Positions 1 through 10,833 of a stretch of 64,000 nucleotides of DNA are shown piece by piece. The position numbers and the translations under genes are program-made. Location of the stretch: positions 331,638 to 395,637 of the forward strand of contig JAVYIG010001050.1 in NCBI GenBank assembly GCA_035222895.1, given 5' to 3'. Below the pieces are notes generated by a model. It worked only from the letters and a program-made list of their open reading frames with translations. It was not told where the DNA came from and did no database searches. The stretch is from Strongylocentrotus droebachiensis (lineage: Eukaryota; Echinodermata; Echinoidea; Camarodonta; Strongylocentrotidae). Position 1 is the first letter of the stretch; each line of letters opens with the position of its first letter.

Positions 1-1092
1 TGTTTTCATATTGAAAACAAGGCAAACATTTCATAATAAATTTAAATATAATTTACGGTATACGTAATGTGAATACCAAATATGAATGAAGAATTTTAAC
101 AATCATAATTATGTTGTTTACTGTTTAGCCTGTAGTGTAAATCGGTTTATATGTTTGTGCAGGGCTCGTCTTTGACTGTTTTTAGTTTTTTCATTTTTTA
201 GGTGGTGGAGATTAATAATAAAGATGCAGAGTTGTTTAATGTTTCTCATTTTGCATTTATGCATGAGAAAATGTCGATTTTGTTTGCACTGATTGTGAGT
301 TTTTTTTTATTTTACTGGTTCAAAGAATCAATCAACTGCAGGATGAATTATAGTCATGTTCTCTCAACATCTGATGCCCACACCAGAGCTCAATATTAGC
401 TTTAAGTTTATCACACAGTGTATTAATATAACAAAACAGTTTTATTAAAGTTGCCTGACAAGGGCACTTTTAAATATTACTTTTTAAATATTTGGTTGCT
501 TAGGAGAGCAGTTAGGTGGTCATGTGCCATTTCAGTTGTCGATCCTTGCTTGATGAGATTGTGTCGTCTGTCCCGAGCCAGAAATGTATCAGCATTGCTG
601 TGGCTTGTACTGTTGCCCATAAAGTTGGAATACATTTTTCTTAACCTCTCTTCATGAAATGATTATGATAATGTGATTTATATTTTCTCAGAACTTTATT
701 ATTTAAAGAGTCATTGAGATCGATCCATACAATTCTGAGAAGTGTAAACTTTATCTATCAGGAATAAATCATTGACAAAATCATTTCAAGAAAAGAGGTA
801 AAACCAAAAAATATTCTCTCTTTTTTGGTAACAGTTTATATCAATAATTACGTAATTTTCATGCTGAAAATATGTTATGCCTTTAAACAACATCATGTAC
901 TGCCATGAGATATACAGTGTACTTTGCATAATGTTTTAATGTCAACAAATTTGATTATGAACAATAATGGAATAAAGATGTAATATTTTATCAAAACTTT
1001 GATGTATTCAAAAGAGCACTTTATTGAATATTTTCTCTCCACACAATCAACATATAGGTCCATATTTTACTAATACAATTAAACTTAACCCT
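1..1092. other. AT-rich sequence, no gene seen
   Basis: The open frames here are under 70 codons, mostly without an ATG start, and show no recognisable domain or coding bias. No SINE, LINE or fold-back was recognised. It may be intergenic or intronic. Confidence 0.5.
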
Positions 1093-1112
1093 GGGTCAAA
1101 GGTCAAAGGTCA
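1093..1112 (+). promoter_or_regulatory. Triple GGTCA half-site (DR1 type)
   Basis: Three direct GGTCA half-sites are spaced by one base, as GGGTCAAAGGTCAAAGGTCA. Adjacent half-sites form the DR1 arrangement bound by RXR/HNF4-type nuclear receptors. No gene is adjacent, and similar motifs sit inside repeat arrays elsewhere in the window, so it is more likely repeat-derived than a promoter element. Confidence 0.25.
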
Positions 1113-1271
1113 CGTTTAACAAAGGGAAACTTCAACCTCACACTAATTTCATTGTTTTAACTCTATTTCAAACAAAAGCTTAAGGTTAAAATTTTAGTAG
1201 ATTACAGGCCACATTTAATTATCAATTATTTTGATACACCTGTTCTCTTAGGTAACATGCTGTACAGACCA

Positions 1272-1447
1272 GGGTCCTGTTTCATAAAACTTCTTATCAA
1301 TAACAAATGCTGAAATGCTTCTTTTTACACAAATTGGCAACACTGTGACCTATCATGTGAGCTCCTCCGATTTGCTCTATACAGAACATTTGATAAACTT
1401 TAATTTTCTTAGTTATTTATGATGGAATAGATTTGTTTCATATAGGG
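1272..1447. repeat. Partial member of the GGGCCCTGTTTCATAAAACTT fold-back family
   Basis: The left end (GGGTCCTGTTTCATAAAACT) matches the terminal repeat of the copies at 23412, 54439 and 55751. The expected inverted right end is poor: only a GTTTCATATAGGGG-like stretch is seen near 1440. This is probably a decayed or truncated copy. Confidence 0.35.
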
Positions 1448-1984
1448 GTTGTAAAAAAACTTATTTGCAATACCGGTAGTTATATTTAAGGTGAAAGTAC
1501 GATGGAACATTTTCTGAAGGGCAAATTGAGAGTATTTAAGTATAGTACAGGGCGAATGGGAGGGTAGCATGCAAGATACGTCACAGAGTTACCAATTTGT
1601 GTTTGATTGATCGCACCTTCAAAAAATCATAACTTTCTTATTATTTGTCTCTTACCGACATTTCATTTTTCTGCTTCTATTAAAGCCAACTTAATATCAG
1701 GGTAGACTTCTCATATTTATGGTCTAATAAAGACATTTTAAAGGAAAATATAAGCATGTAAAGCAAGAGGCCTATTGCCTAGAGTTGATGAGACCAATAG
1801 GTCTGTGATGCCAATAAACTTTCACTGTCTGCACATCTACAATTTTTCATCCAACAGTTAGTTAACATTGACGATAGTAGTGAGTTATAGTATAGCATTG
1901 AAGTCTGCCATACAGGACACTCCTGGCGCTCCAATACTATTGCCTTTGGCTTTATTACGATGCTGTAACATTTTGAGGAATTGG
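1448..1984. other. No gene or recognised repeat
   Basis: AT-rich sequence with stops in all frames. No supported gene. Confidence 0.4.
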
Positions 1985-2125
1985 GGCCAGGAACCCATTT
2001 ACCTCACCTGGGTCGAGTGTGGCAAATGTAGATTAATGTCTTGCCAAAGGATGTTTGTGATGTGGCAGGATCTCAAACCCCTGTCATCCAGTCTGGGGAC
2101 TTATCCACTAGACCACAACACCTCT
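1985..2125 (-). mobile_element. tRNA-derived SINE, head fragment
   Basis: On the minus strand a tRNA-like head carries an A box (TGGTCTAGTGGAT, complement of 2103-2115) and a B box (GGTTTGAGATCC, complement of 2068-2079), the internal RNA polymerase III promoter. The sequence then matches the SINE bodies at 16.3-16.6 and 17.8-18.2 kb, including the AATGGGT stretch. The 3-prime half of the body is missing. Confidence 0.7.
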
Positions 2126-3424
2126 ACATCTCAACATCTCTTTTATTCAAGATTGAAACCACCATCATATCAAGCTCTGGAGCTCAAGACTTGTTCCTTA
2201 GTCCTGGTCTAGATCCTGGTCTAGATCTTGGTCAGTAAGATGTCAGCTTCCACAAAATCTCGCTCTGTCAAGAGGAATGCTGCTCTTTCTTCTTCTTCAT
2301 TTTTTCCAATGTCTCAATCTGATCTGTAAATGGCAATTTACACATGCAAATATACAAAAATATTCTTTAGAAGGTTACAGAAGAATATATACATTTTTAT
2401 GCTTTTTACATTGCCTTTGTCATAAAAAGCGTGCTTGTACTAATTTCCTGCACAGATAAAACTTTGCTTTTTTAACTTGGTAACTGACGACAAATATACA
2501 TTTCCGAATTGTATTCTCCTTATTAAAGACTCTCCATTATGATCCATGTTTGACAATAGTCTTTTGTGTGAAATAATTCAAATCTTTTACAATTTTGTTC
2601 AACAGATAATGGTGACATGATGTAGAATATTATTGCCTGAGTTGCCTCTTGCTTTCCACTAAAACAGGAAAGTGGATCCTTTGATAGCCAACGCCCATGC
2701 CCCTAGACAAGGCAGGAGGCATTTATCTACACTTGTCTCTCTTCACCCAGGCAGGTGTATTAATGGGTGCCCGGTAGAAAAGAAACCCTTGAATACTGTC
2801 ACAATAGCAAAGCTAAATCCTGGGTAACTTGGGAGCTGCTTGAATATGAATGTATAGGCTTGACTTAGCATAGGCACTTTACCATAACAATAAGATGGTG
2901 ATGATGCATAATGATGATGATGGGAATGATGATCATACTTCTTTTAGTATTATTACGTAAGCATTACAATGGAAACTGCTTGCTTACCCACAATAATAAT
3001 TTGAGGTAACTTTTCTTCATCAAGGATCTACCACCTTTGTGTGAAAGGACAAGAGACATTGGAAAATGGCCTTTATAGACAGGTTATTTTTTTGTAAGAC
3101 CCTGTTTCAAATGGAAATGAAACATGATTTGTAAGGTGGTCTTTCTATACAGGTGGTCACTAAAGCAAGTTTCACTTCATATACTTACTCTTGCATTGAC
3201 TTTGACAATGAGCTTTGTTTGTAAGAAAGAACACCAGGCTGTTTTGTTGTTGTTTGTAGACTTTCTAAAGTGATCACAAAAAAGGGAAGAAAGTAAAGAC
3301 AACGATCTTATTAATTGGAGTCTTCAGAGATTTCAGTAAAAACATTTATATCACAAGTGCACATGCACTTTATATTTCACTAAATTACATGTAAATACCA
3401 CTAATGAAAGTATTAGGATTGATA
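2126..3424. other. No gene; short ATG microsatellite
   Basis: A short (ATG)n-rich stretch lies at about 2889-2930. The segment 2640-2800 contains phrases reminiscent of the SINE body (a GGGTGCCCGGTAG-like stretch) but cannot be assigned. No ORF is convincing. Confidence 0.4.
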
Positions 3425-3540
3425 AGGTATCAAAATATGCTCATCTGACCGTAATCAAATGCTTAAAACCCCTGAGCTTACGGGGGCTCCGCCCCCTCGA
3501 CCCCTCCAGGGGGCCGCCTAAGGCGGGCCCGGCCCCTGAA
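3425..3540 (-). repeat. GC-rich palindromic repeat unit
   Basis: One unit of the repeat arrayed at 20130-20590, in inverse orientation. It contains GGTATCAAAATATGCTCATC followed by a GC-rich core with the short palindrome GGGGGCTCCGCCCCC. The jump in GC content within AT-rich surroundings is abrupt. Confidence 0.65.
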
Positions 3541-4169
3541 TGCATTATTTGAATATATTCATTACTCAAATAGCTAGCTAGTACAGACATGAATCAATTT
3601 CAATTGTACTAATTGTCAAATTGTTATGAAGTATCCTGTTTGACAGATCTTTAAAGCCCCACTGTACTACTTGTACAGCTACTTGCTCCCTCTATATAGA
3701 AAACAATGCCTAATCAGTGACCATTGTTCCCCCATGATCCTCTTTTTCTTATGTTAATTGAGAGCTGAGTTGATGAGATAACCACCTGTCAGTGACCACC
3801 CTGGGTGGTCTAATCCCTCCTAGCCAAGTAGTACAGACGGCCCTTAAAGGTTTATCACAGACATAACTTATTTACTACAGATGTACTTCAAGCTGTTGTC
3901 ATAATGTAATGCAACAGTTATATTTGTCGTAGTTATTCTTCACTTTTCATTTTGCTTTCCATACTCTATGATTTACATCTCTTTTGCATGGCCTACATTC
4001 CCCTCTCCACCTTTACACAACACTCTCATTGCCATTGCCACACATGGATTCTTCCTTCCTATTTCCATTCATTTCCGCTTGACATGGTTCAATTGTTTAG
4101 TTCTCATGTATATTCAAAACATCTCATGATCATTCGCCCTTCCATGCTACTGCCTTTAGAGTGGTGAAG
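3541..4169. other. No gene or recognised repeat
   Basis: AT-rich. The open frame at 3952-4167 has no ATG start and no domain. Nothing supported. Confidence 0.4.
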
Positions 4170-4465
4170 TGTGACGTCATCACAAATCTATTTTTAGAAT
4201 TTCTCAATTTTTTCTTCATTTTCCGAAAGATCATCAAAAATAATGTCTAAATGTCGAAAACCAATTGACTATGTCGAGTATTGGCTGAGATATGACCGTC
4301 TGAATAAATATATTTCCTATAGGAGCTCAGTGTCATTTCCTCTGGCTCCTAATGACATATTCAATGGGTTTTCAACATTTGGACATTATTTTGTATGCTC
4401 TTTCAGAAAATGAAGTAAAAGTTGAGAAATTCTAAACAAAAAATGTTATGAAGTCACAGCTTCGG
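4170..4465. mobile_element. Fold-back (MITE-like) element, copy 1
   Basis: Two inverted arms of about 90 bp face each other. The left arm from about 4193 begins TTTAGAATTTCTCAATTTT, and the right arm ending near 4434 is its imperfect complement. Outside them, GAAGTGTGACGTCATCAC-like and ATGTTATGAAGTCACAGC-like ends resemble each other when inverted. No coding capacity. Related sequence recurs at 4966-5485. Confidence 0.65.
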
Positions 4466-4965
4466 TACTCTATTGGTTCTTCCTTCTCCCTGGGTTCTTC
4501 CGTTATGTTTTACACTGTACTACTCCAATTCTATTCTGATTCTTTTCTGCTTTGTTTTTATGATGTCACTTATGTTCTGAGCTGTTAAAATTGAGTTTCG
4601 CTAAGTAAAGTCAGTGTAACAAACGATCTGTTCTTATCAAGACACCTCTCTTAATTTTGTCTCTTTTGATTATAATTAAGTTGTATTTTAAAAAGTGCAA
4701 AAGTTGTGGAAGTTGATAAGTAGGAGTAGACCTATAGTTAGAGCAATTATTTGAGAGAAGAAAGTTATAAGTTTACAGTTTCAAAGAAAACAATATTTGA
4801 GATCGCACACAAATTGACCTTTGAAGGTATACCGTAATAGGATGACTATTAGCAATAGTTTGTTGCAAAAGATTTGATTTAAAAAAAAATGTGTGTGAAA
4901 CGAGAAGAAGATAACAATTAAGGGAAGTCCAACGTCAGTCAAATAATTTAGGCTCTTGTCCTGCA

Positions 4966-5485
4966 TAGGGTACCGAAGCCGCGACATCATACAAATATTT
5001 TTTTTTAGAATTCTCAATTTTTACTTCATTTTCCGAAAGAGCATCAAAAATAATACAAATGTTGAAAACCAATTGAATATGTAAAGTATTGGCTGAGATA
5101 TGACCATCTGAATAAATAGATGTCCTATAAGAAGTCAGTGTTATATTGCTCTGGCTCGTAATGGTTATGAACCAGAGCAGAATAACACCGAGTTCCAATT
5201 ATAAATCTATTTATTCAGATGGTACTCTTAGCCAATACTCAACATATTCAATTAAATTTTCGATATTTGTACATTATTCTATTCTCAAAATAGTTTTTTG
5301 ATGACCTCACACTTTACCAGAGCAGAATAACACCGAGTTCCAATTAGAAATCTATTTATTCAGATGGTCATATTTCAGCCAATACTCAATATATTCAATT
5401 GATTTTCGACATGTGTACATTATTTTTGATGCTCTTTCGGAAAGTGAAGTTAAAATTGAGAAATTCTCAAAATAGTTTTTTGATC
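4966..5485. mobile_element. Fold-back element, copy 2, with internal duplication
   Basis: The left end (GGTACCGAAGCCGCGACATC) matches the outer end of copy 1, followed by the same TTCATTTTCCGAAAGAGCATC arm. The right half occurs twice in tandem: CCAGAGCAGAATAACACCG begins near 5172 and again near 5318. The open frames here are by-products of the repeat. Confidence 0.6.
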
Positions 5486-5925
5486 AGAGAATTATGGTCA
5501 TGTATACTTACTGCATTTTTCTTAAGAGATGAGAGTTCACTCTGAAGAACTCTGAGCTCACTGATCTGATTGCAAAGAACAACGAAAACAAATTAAATAA
5601 AAATAAACAATGATCATAATTAATAAATAACAAGGGAAACGCTCTTGGTGGTCTCGCCTGCATTACGCAATTTGATATGATGAAAAAATGAGGTTGGGAC
5701 ATTATTTATAGGCAGGGTGGCCCATTGGCAGGCCCCCCAAATGAAATCCTCTGAATATAATCAGCATTTTGAAGTGAATATTGACTAAGAATCATCAGAA
5801 GAATTATTTACTATAATTTGTACCAAGGTTGATAACTTTAATGAAATATGAACAAATAACAATAATTGAATTATTAATTCTCATATTAAGTTGTGAAAAC
5901 ATAATCCAAGTATACTGACCTAAAC
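5486..5925. other. No gene seen
   Basis: AT-rich DNA between two repeat regions. No ORF with recognisable content. Confidence 0.4.
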
Positions 5926-6330
5926 TGACCTTTGACCTTGACTTTTGACCTGGAATTTGTGGCATATGATTTGTGATACCGGTACTTGATAACCCTTGTG
6001 TATAAGTTTCAAGGAATTTGAACAAACACTTTTGAAATTATGCTACAGATTCTAAATCTTGATGCTGATGTTAACAACAAAATCTAAGTTTGCAGACCTG
6101 AAATTACATTTGACCTTGACTTTGTCACCTAAAAGACTAATTACATGATTGAAATACTTGATAACCGTTTAGTCTAAGTTTCATTGAACAAGAACTTATA
6201 CTTTCAAAATTATATTAAAAATTCAAAAACCTAATTAGGTTAAGTTTTTTGATGACGATGCCACAACATAGTCTAACTGTTTTTGGACCTGAAATGACCT
6301 TTGACCTTGACTTTGTGACCTGAAAATCTC
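5926..6330. repeat. Tandem repeat (about 180-187 bp) with DR1-like motifs
   Basis: Three degenerate units each carry a form of TGACCTTTGACCTTGACTTT, at 5926, about 6106 and 6295. They share phrases such as TGATAACC and AAGTTTCA(A/T)(G/T)GAA. TGACCTTTGACCT is the complement of the DR1 motif. Units are otherwise diverged, so the array is old. Confidence 0.55.
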
Positions 6331-6663
6331 CTCACATGATTGGAGGTACATAAATAACTCTTCAATTCAATAAATTAAAAATTTGGAAAGAGATGGCCTA
6401 GCCTAGCGAGTGTTTACGCGCACGTACGTGCGCGTTCAAAATCTCTTCTTCTTCTTGATTTGATTTTGTTTGGCAATCAGTCACAGTTGACTATTTTTGC
6501 CACACACTATTCTATGAATTATTTATATATATACATTATATGTACAATTTCATGTCATAAATGACTTTTTTTGTTGATTCTTTCTCTTCCCATCCCCTTT
6601 CCTGCCGCTTATTTTCTTTTTAGATTTTTTTTCTTTTTTTTAGATAGAGAAAATCTCAATCTC
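6331..6663. other. No gene seen
   Basis: Contains a short alternating CG-rich stretch near 6415-6435 and pyrimidine-rich sequence near 6580-6650. No coding signal. Confidence 0.4.
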
Positions 6664-6822
6664 ATCCCTTCTAGTCTACGCCGAAGGCAAAATGATTATG
6701 AAGGAAAAATCTGTGATAACGCCATTAACGCCATTAACTGTGATAACGCCATTACGAACGTGTAGATGGCGCACAGTTTTTCCTTCATAATCATTTTGCC
6801 TTCGGCGTAGACTAGAAGGGAT
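6664..6822. mobile_element. Hairpin element with perfect 46-bp arms
   Basis: Positions 6664-6709 and 6777-6822 are exact reverse complements (arm starts ATCCCTTCTAGTCTACGCCG). The 67-bp loop contains the direct repeat GTGATAACGCCATTA twice and ACGCCATTA three times. Perfect arms imply recent origin or ongoing conversion. No ORF, no clear target duplication. Confidence 0.75.
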
Positions 6823-7044
6823 AAGATTGACGGCAGCGAGAATTTAACACGGCTTGCAAGATTTTCAACATGGATGTCGATTTTGACCCATAATTTCCTT
6901 AAAAGGGACCATTAAACGGATTATTTCAATCAAGTTAGTAAGTGGAACCGATGTATTATAGCCTAGGCTTAATTTAAAATTGGATATGCACGAGGTAAAA
7001 TGACATTTTGGGGGGCATAACAATACGGCCGTGGCAAGTTTGTC
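6823..7044. other. No gene seen
   Basis: Short unique-looking stretch between the hairpin element and the inverted-repeat arm. Confidence 0.35.
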
Positions 7045-8072
7045 CATGGGCCAAGACCAGAAATTCGGGTTATTGGTACCACTCAAGGTGGCAAGATCTA
7101 CTTATGCATTTTGACATGCCCTATATCTATACATAATATTTTGATATGATAGCATTTCCAGACTGGCAGCTTAGTCATATAATCAGCAGTTTCCATGGCA
7201 ACACTACACTAAAACCGGTATTATTCAAAGAAACAGTTAAAGTCATTTAAAAATTATAAAAACACTTTCGAATGCGTAAAAATGTACAATTTAGAATACC
7301 TCACCATAAAGGAAAGCAATGAAATGCAAATTACATCACCATTTATAACGGTTGCCATGGTACCGACCCCAGAATAGCCTAAAATCAAGGATTTTGGAGT
7401 AATTTCAGTAATATATTACACAATATACTCATTCAAGACAAGTTAAAGTCCCCTTTCCAAAATAATGACACAACTATATGACTAATACATCATATAAGCC
7501 AAGAATATGCTATATAGTACATTCCCATTGTTACCATGGCAACATGAATTAGAGTTAACAAGATGCCCTGTACGGTACTATATGCCATATTTTGGCTATA
7601 TCTTGGGATTGGAGGGCTGTTGAAAGTTTATTTTGGTGTCTATACCCAGGTTTTCAGGCCCACAGAATAAAAGTTTAGAATACCTCACCATGAAGAAAAG
7701 TAATAAAATGCAAATTACATTACCATTTATAACGGTTGCCATAGCAACGACCCCCGAATAGCCTAAAATCAAGGATTTCGGAGTAATTTCAGTAATATAT
7801 TACACAATATACTCATTCAAGACAAGTTAGAGTCCCCTTTCCAAAATAATGACACAACTATATGACTAATACATCATATAAGCCAATAATATGCTATATA
7901 GTACCTTGTCATTGTTACCATGGCAACATGAATTAGAGTTAACAAGATGCCATGTACGGTACTATATGCCATATTTTGGCTATATCTTGGGATTGGAGGG
8001 CTGTTGAAAGTTCATTTTGGTGTCTATACCCAGGTTTTCAGGCCCACAGAATAAAAGTTTAGAATACCTCAG
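7045..8072. repeat. Left inverted-repeat arm with a 2 x 384-bp tandem duplication
   Basis: Sequence from about 7045 to 7667 recurs inverted at about 15250-15857. Within it a 384-bp unit is tandemly duplicated: the phrase TTAGAATACCTC occurs at 7291, 7675 and 8059, exactly 384 bp apart. Units contain repeated CCATGGCAAC/GTTGCCATGG motifs. No coding capacity. The arm lies outside the broken PIN-like gene and the LINE that follow. Confidence 0.75.
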
Positions 8073-8429
8073 GTTTTCGCCGGGCTCTCACCGTTCGCTC
8101 ATCATTGACCCACCGCCTCATACCGGCGCCCCACCGATCATTAACGGTCAACCGCTCTCTTAACGACCTAATAACGTCATCTTACCATTCCACCGTCCTC
8201 GTAACGTCTCCATACCGGCGTAGCTGTTGCCGTGTTTTACATTGTGCCCGTTCAGAAACCGTGCCAAACACCGTGACTCCATATTTTACTGTATAAAAAA
8301 ATGCTTCCTCTGTTGTTTCCTGCGGATTGAGCTTCCTATAGCTTGACCCCTCCCCCTGCTTTCCCTCCATGTAGAGGCGCCGCTCCGGTGTGGGGGGGGG
8401 GGGGGGGGCTGGTGTGCACAGCCCCCTCC
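8073..8429. other. CG-dinucleotide-rich segment plus poly(dG) tract
   Basis: Positions 8075-8290 are unusual for the window: many short ACCG/AACG/CGGCG phrases recur at irregular spacing. A 17-base G run lies at 8392-8408. Neither strand gives a recognisable protein. Confidence 0.4.
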
Positions 8430-10318
8430 CCAGTTTCGAAGTACCCCAGAAGTGCCCGTTTGTACATAGGAAAATTGCACATAAAGTGACTTATCATGAA
8501 GCTTCTCCCTCTCTGCAGGCTGCTTCCACTGATCGACCAAAAATTTAATCTAGGCTTATTTTTGTTTTCAGGGTTTCTTCAGAATTTTTTCCACTGCAAA
8601 ATGTTGTGACAAGGTGCAATGTTCTTCCACTGTGTTTCAGCGGTGGAACCTCTGTTGTATTTCTCAGCATTCTTGATGGACTCATCCCTGTAGACATCGA
8701 ACACGATATCAGTCCTGGCACTATCAGTGCCTTCGTGCAGAGCTAGCGTCAGTGCAGCATCTGCTAGATGTGCAAATGACTTGGCACCCCCTTTGAGTCT
8801 ATGGACAAGGCTCATTCTATCAATGATACAAGCTGAAGGCTTCGGAGTGAGATCTGCTAGTGAAACAATTTTCTCCAGCTCTGTTTGTCTTGCGCAGAGA
8901 GCAATGCTGTTGCCAGTGACCACGGTATAGGTCCGAGTGGGCGTGCTAGAACCTCTCTAATAGATAGCGCTCTGCTGTGAGCAATGATGATCATGCGCCC
9001 AAAGAGGTTTCGGTCTGCCTTCACGATTACCTGATTCCCTTTATCTTTGTAACCAGTCTGCTTTTTATTGATGTTGAGGAAGGTCTTCAGGCTCTCTTTT
9101 TTCATCTTGTCATGAAAGTTTACCATGGGTTGCTCTTTTTCCAAACGATCTTCTCGGTATGCTTCTTTTCCAACTTTGTGAACTTTCAGCAGGTCTTTGG
9201 CAATATCTGGTGGGGCCAGGATACAGTAGACAAGTTGACCAACTCTGCTTCATCATGGCTCAGCTGTTCTCGATTAGTTCCACAAATGAACAAGCATCGG
9301 TCTCATCTTTTCTTATCCGGCTTAGTTGCAGGTCCGGATGATTGAAGTGCTGTAAACTGTTTCTGCTGACCATGTCTCTCAACTCCCTCAAAATAATATG
9401 AGCTTCTGACCTTCTGTACTCAGATGTCAGGTAGTACCTACTGTCAGCTCCTGGTTTTAGGCTGAACCTTTTGTCCCCCCCCCCCCCCACCCCCACCCCA
9501 GTGGTCTGTGTGTCCTTGTTGATGGTTTCTTCAATTTTCTGGTCGACTGGGATTCTGCCAAAGAGGTCCTACCAAGTTGTACAGAAAATATCTGGCCCTG
9601 CATGAATTGTTTATGCACATCTGGGTGATCAGTTGGCCAGCCGGGACATTCGTACATAATTACTATAGTAGGGAAGAAAGCGTGCTTAGTTCAGTTTGTC
9701 GTCGGCGAAGCACCAGGGAATCATTGCACGAATGAAAGCGAGGTGCAGCACCCATGCAGACACCCTCTCTAGATGCCCGAACCAGACCTAGCATTACCTC
9801 GACGATGTCCACATACATCCAGAAGGCCGAGAGGGTCCCATTCTCCTGTATCAGGTAATCAAGGTAGACATCAAACAGCTTGAAGATGGGCTCAAAGGAC
9901 TGGTTCTCAATCATCTCACAGCCAGCAGCTTGAGAAACATTTTCACATAGGCTGTTCACGACTCTAAGGCTTTCTTCCAGGTGAACCTGGTCATCAGTGT
10001 GGTTAGTTTCTAGACAGGTTAGGAAGCCTTTCCACGCCTGTCGCATAAATTATGCCTCGTACAACAACTTGACTGCACGGTTGTACTTGCAGCCCCGCTT
10101 GCAGCATTCCATCACTCCAGCTACAGAGCCAATATCAGTGACACCTGACTCTACACATAGGTCCCTCAGTCCAGCATCTTGAAACATCTTCTCAATGGGT
10201 GACCACAGTGTGCATATGCCAAGAGATATAAATCCCAGGGACTTCACAGTTTTTATACAATAACAAACAAATGGTCATTGATGTGATGAATCTGTGCTGG
10301 TTCCAACATTGCATACAA
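8430..10318 (-). pseudogene. Broken gene of a PIN/FEN1-like family (copy 1)
   Basis: Minus-strand fragments in several frames line up, N- to C-terminal, as pieces of one protein family that I recall as widespread uncharacterised multi-copy genes in aquatic invertebrates. Blocks in order are FQDAGLRDLCVESGV with NRAVKLLYEA (10050-10247), AWKGFLTCLE with FWMYVDIVEVMLGLVRASRE (9663-10046), LGPIPWSLAT (near 8900), ACIIDRMSLVHRLKG with DIVFDVYRDESIKNAEK (8579-8900), and FLVDQWKQPAEREKL (8480-8545). Several frameshifts and stops separate them. The Asp in IDRMSL and the FD..R..SIK..E pattern resemble N-terminal FEN1/XPG nuclease motifs. This is inference. The C-terminal EADTR-type block is not visible. 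The N-terminal side is cut off where the LINE tail begins at 10319. Paralogue: 60376-63987. Confidence 0.65.
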
Positions 10319-10355
10319 TCAAATTTGATTTGATTTGATTTGATTTTATTTATTC
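10319..10355 (-). repeat. 3-prime terminal microsatellite of the LINE
   Basis: Repeats of TTTGA/TTGAT on the plus strand. In element orientation this is the 3-prime end, where CR1/L2-type reverse transcriptases prime on a short repeat. Confidence 0.75.
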
Positions 10356-10833
10356 ATCATCAATAACATCAGTGATTAAACATTTGAATACATCATGAAT
10401 GGTACATGTTCATAAATGAATATTATAGATCATATTAAAGAAAAACCTAACAAAGTATTGATATGCTAGACATATGTCTTTTCTCATAGAATATAGAAGG
10501 TGATGAAAAGGAGCCAAATAATAGCACATGTGCTAGTCGAGTCTGGCCCCTGTTCTTAGCACACACTTGGCAAAAATAAATATATCATTATCAAAAAATA
10601 AAACTTGACAGTAGAAGTATACATGTTGAGTAATACCGTAGCACAATTTCTACACTCCAAATATAATTATGAAGAGGATATACCAGGTTAAAAAGTCATA
10701 GATACATGTATCTACAGATTATTTATACAAAAAATTGCATTTTTTTGACAAAAAAAACACAACAAAAAACAAAAAACAAAAATGTAATATGGAGATTATT
10801 TACAATATATACATGTGTACTTGCATAATTCAA

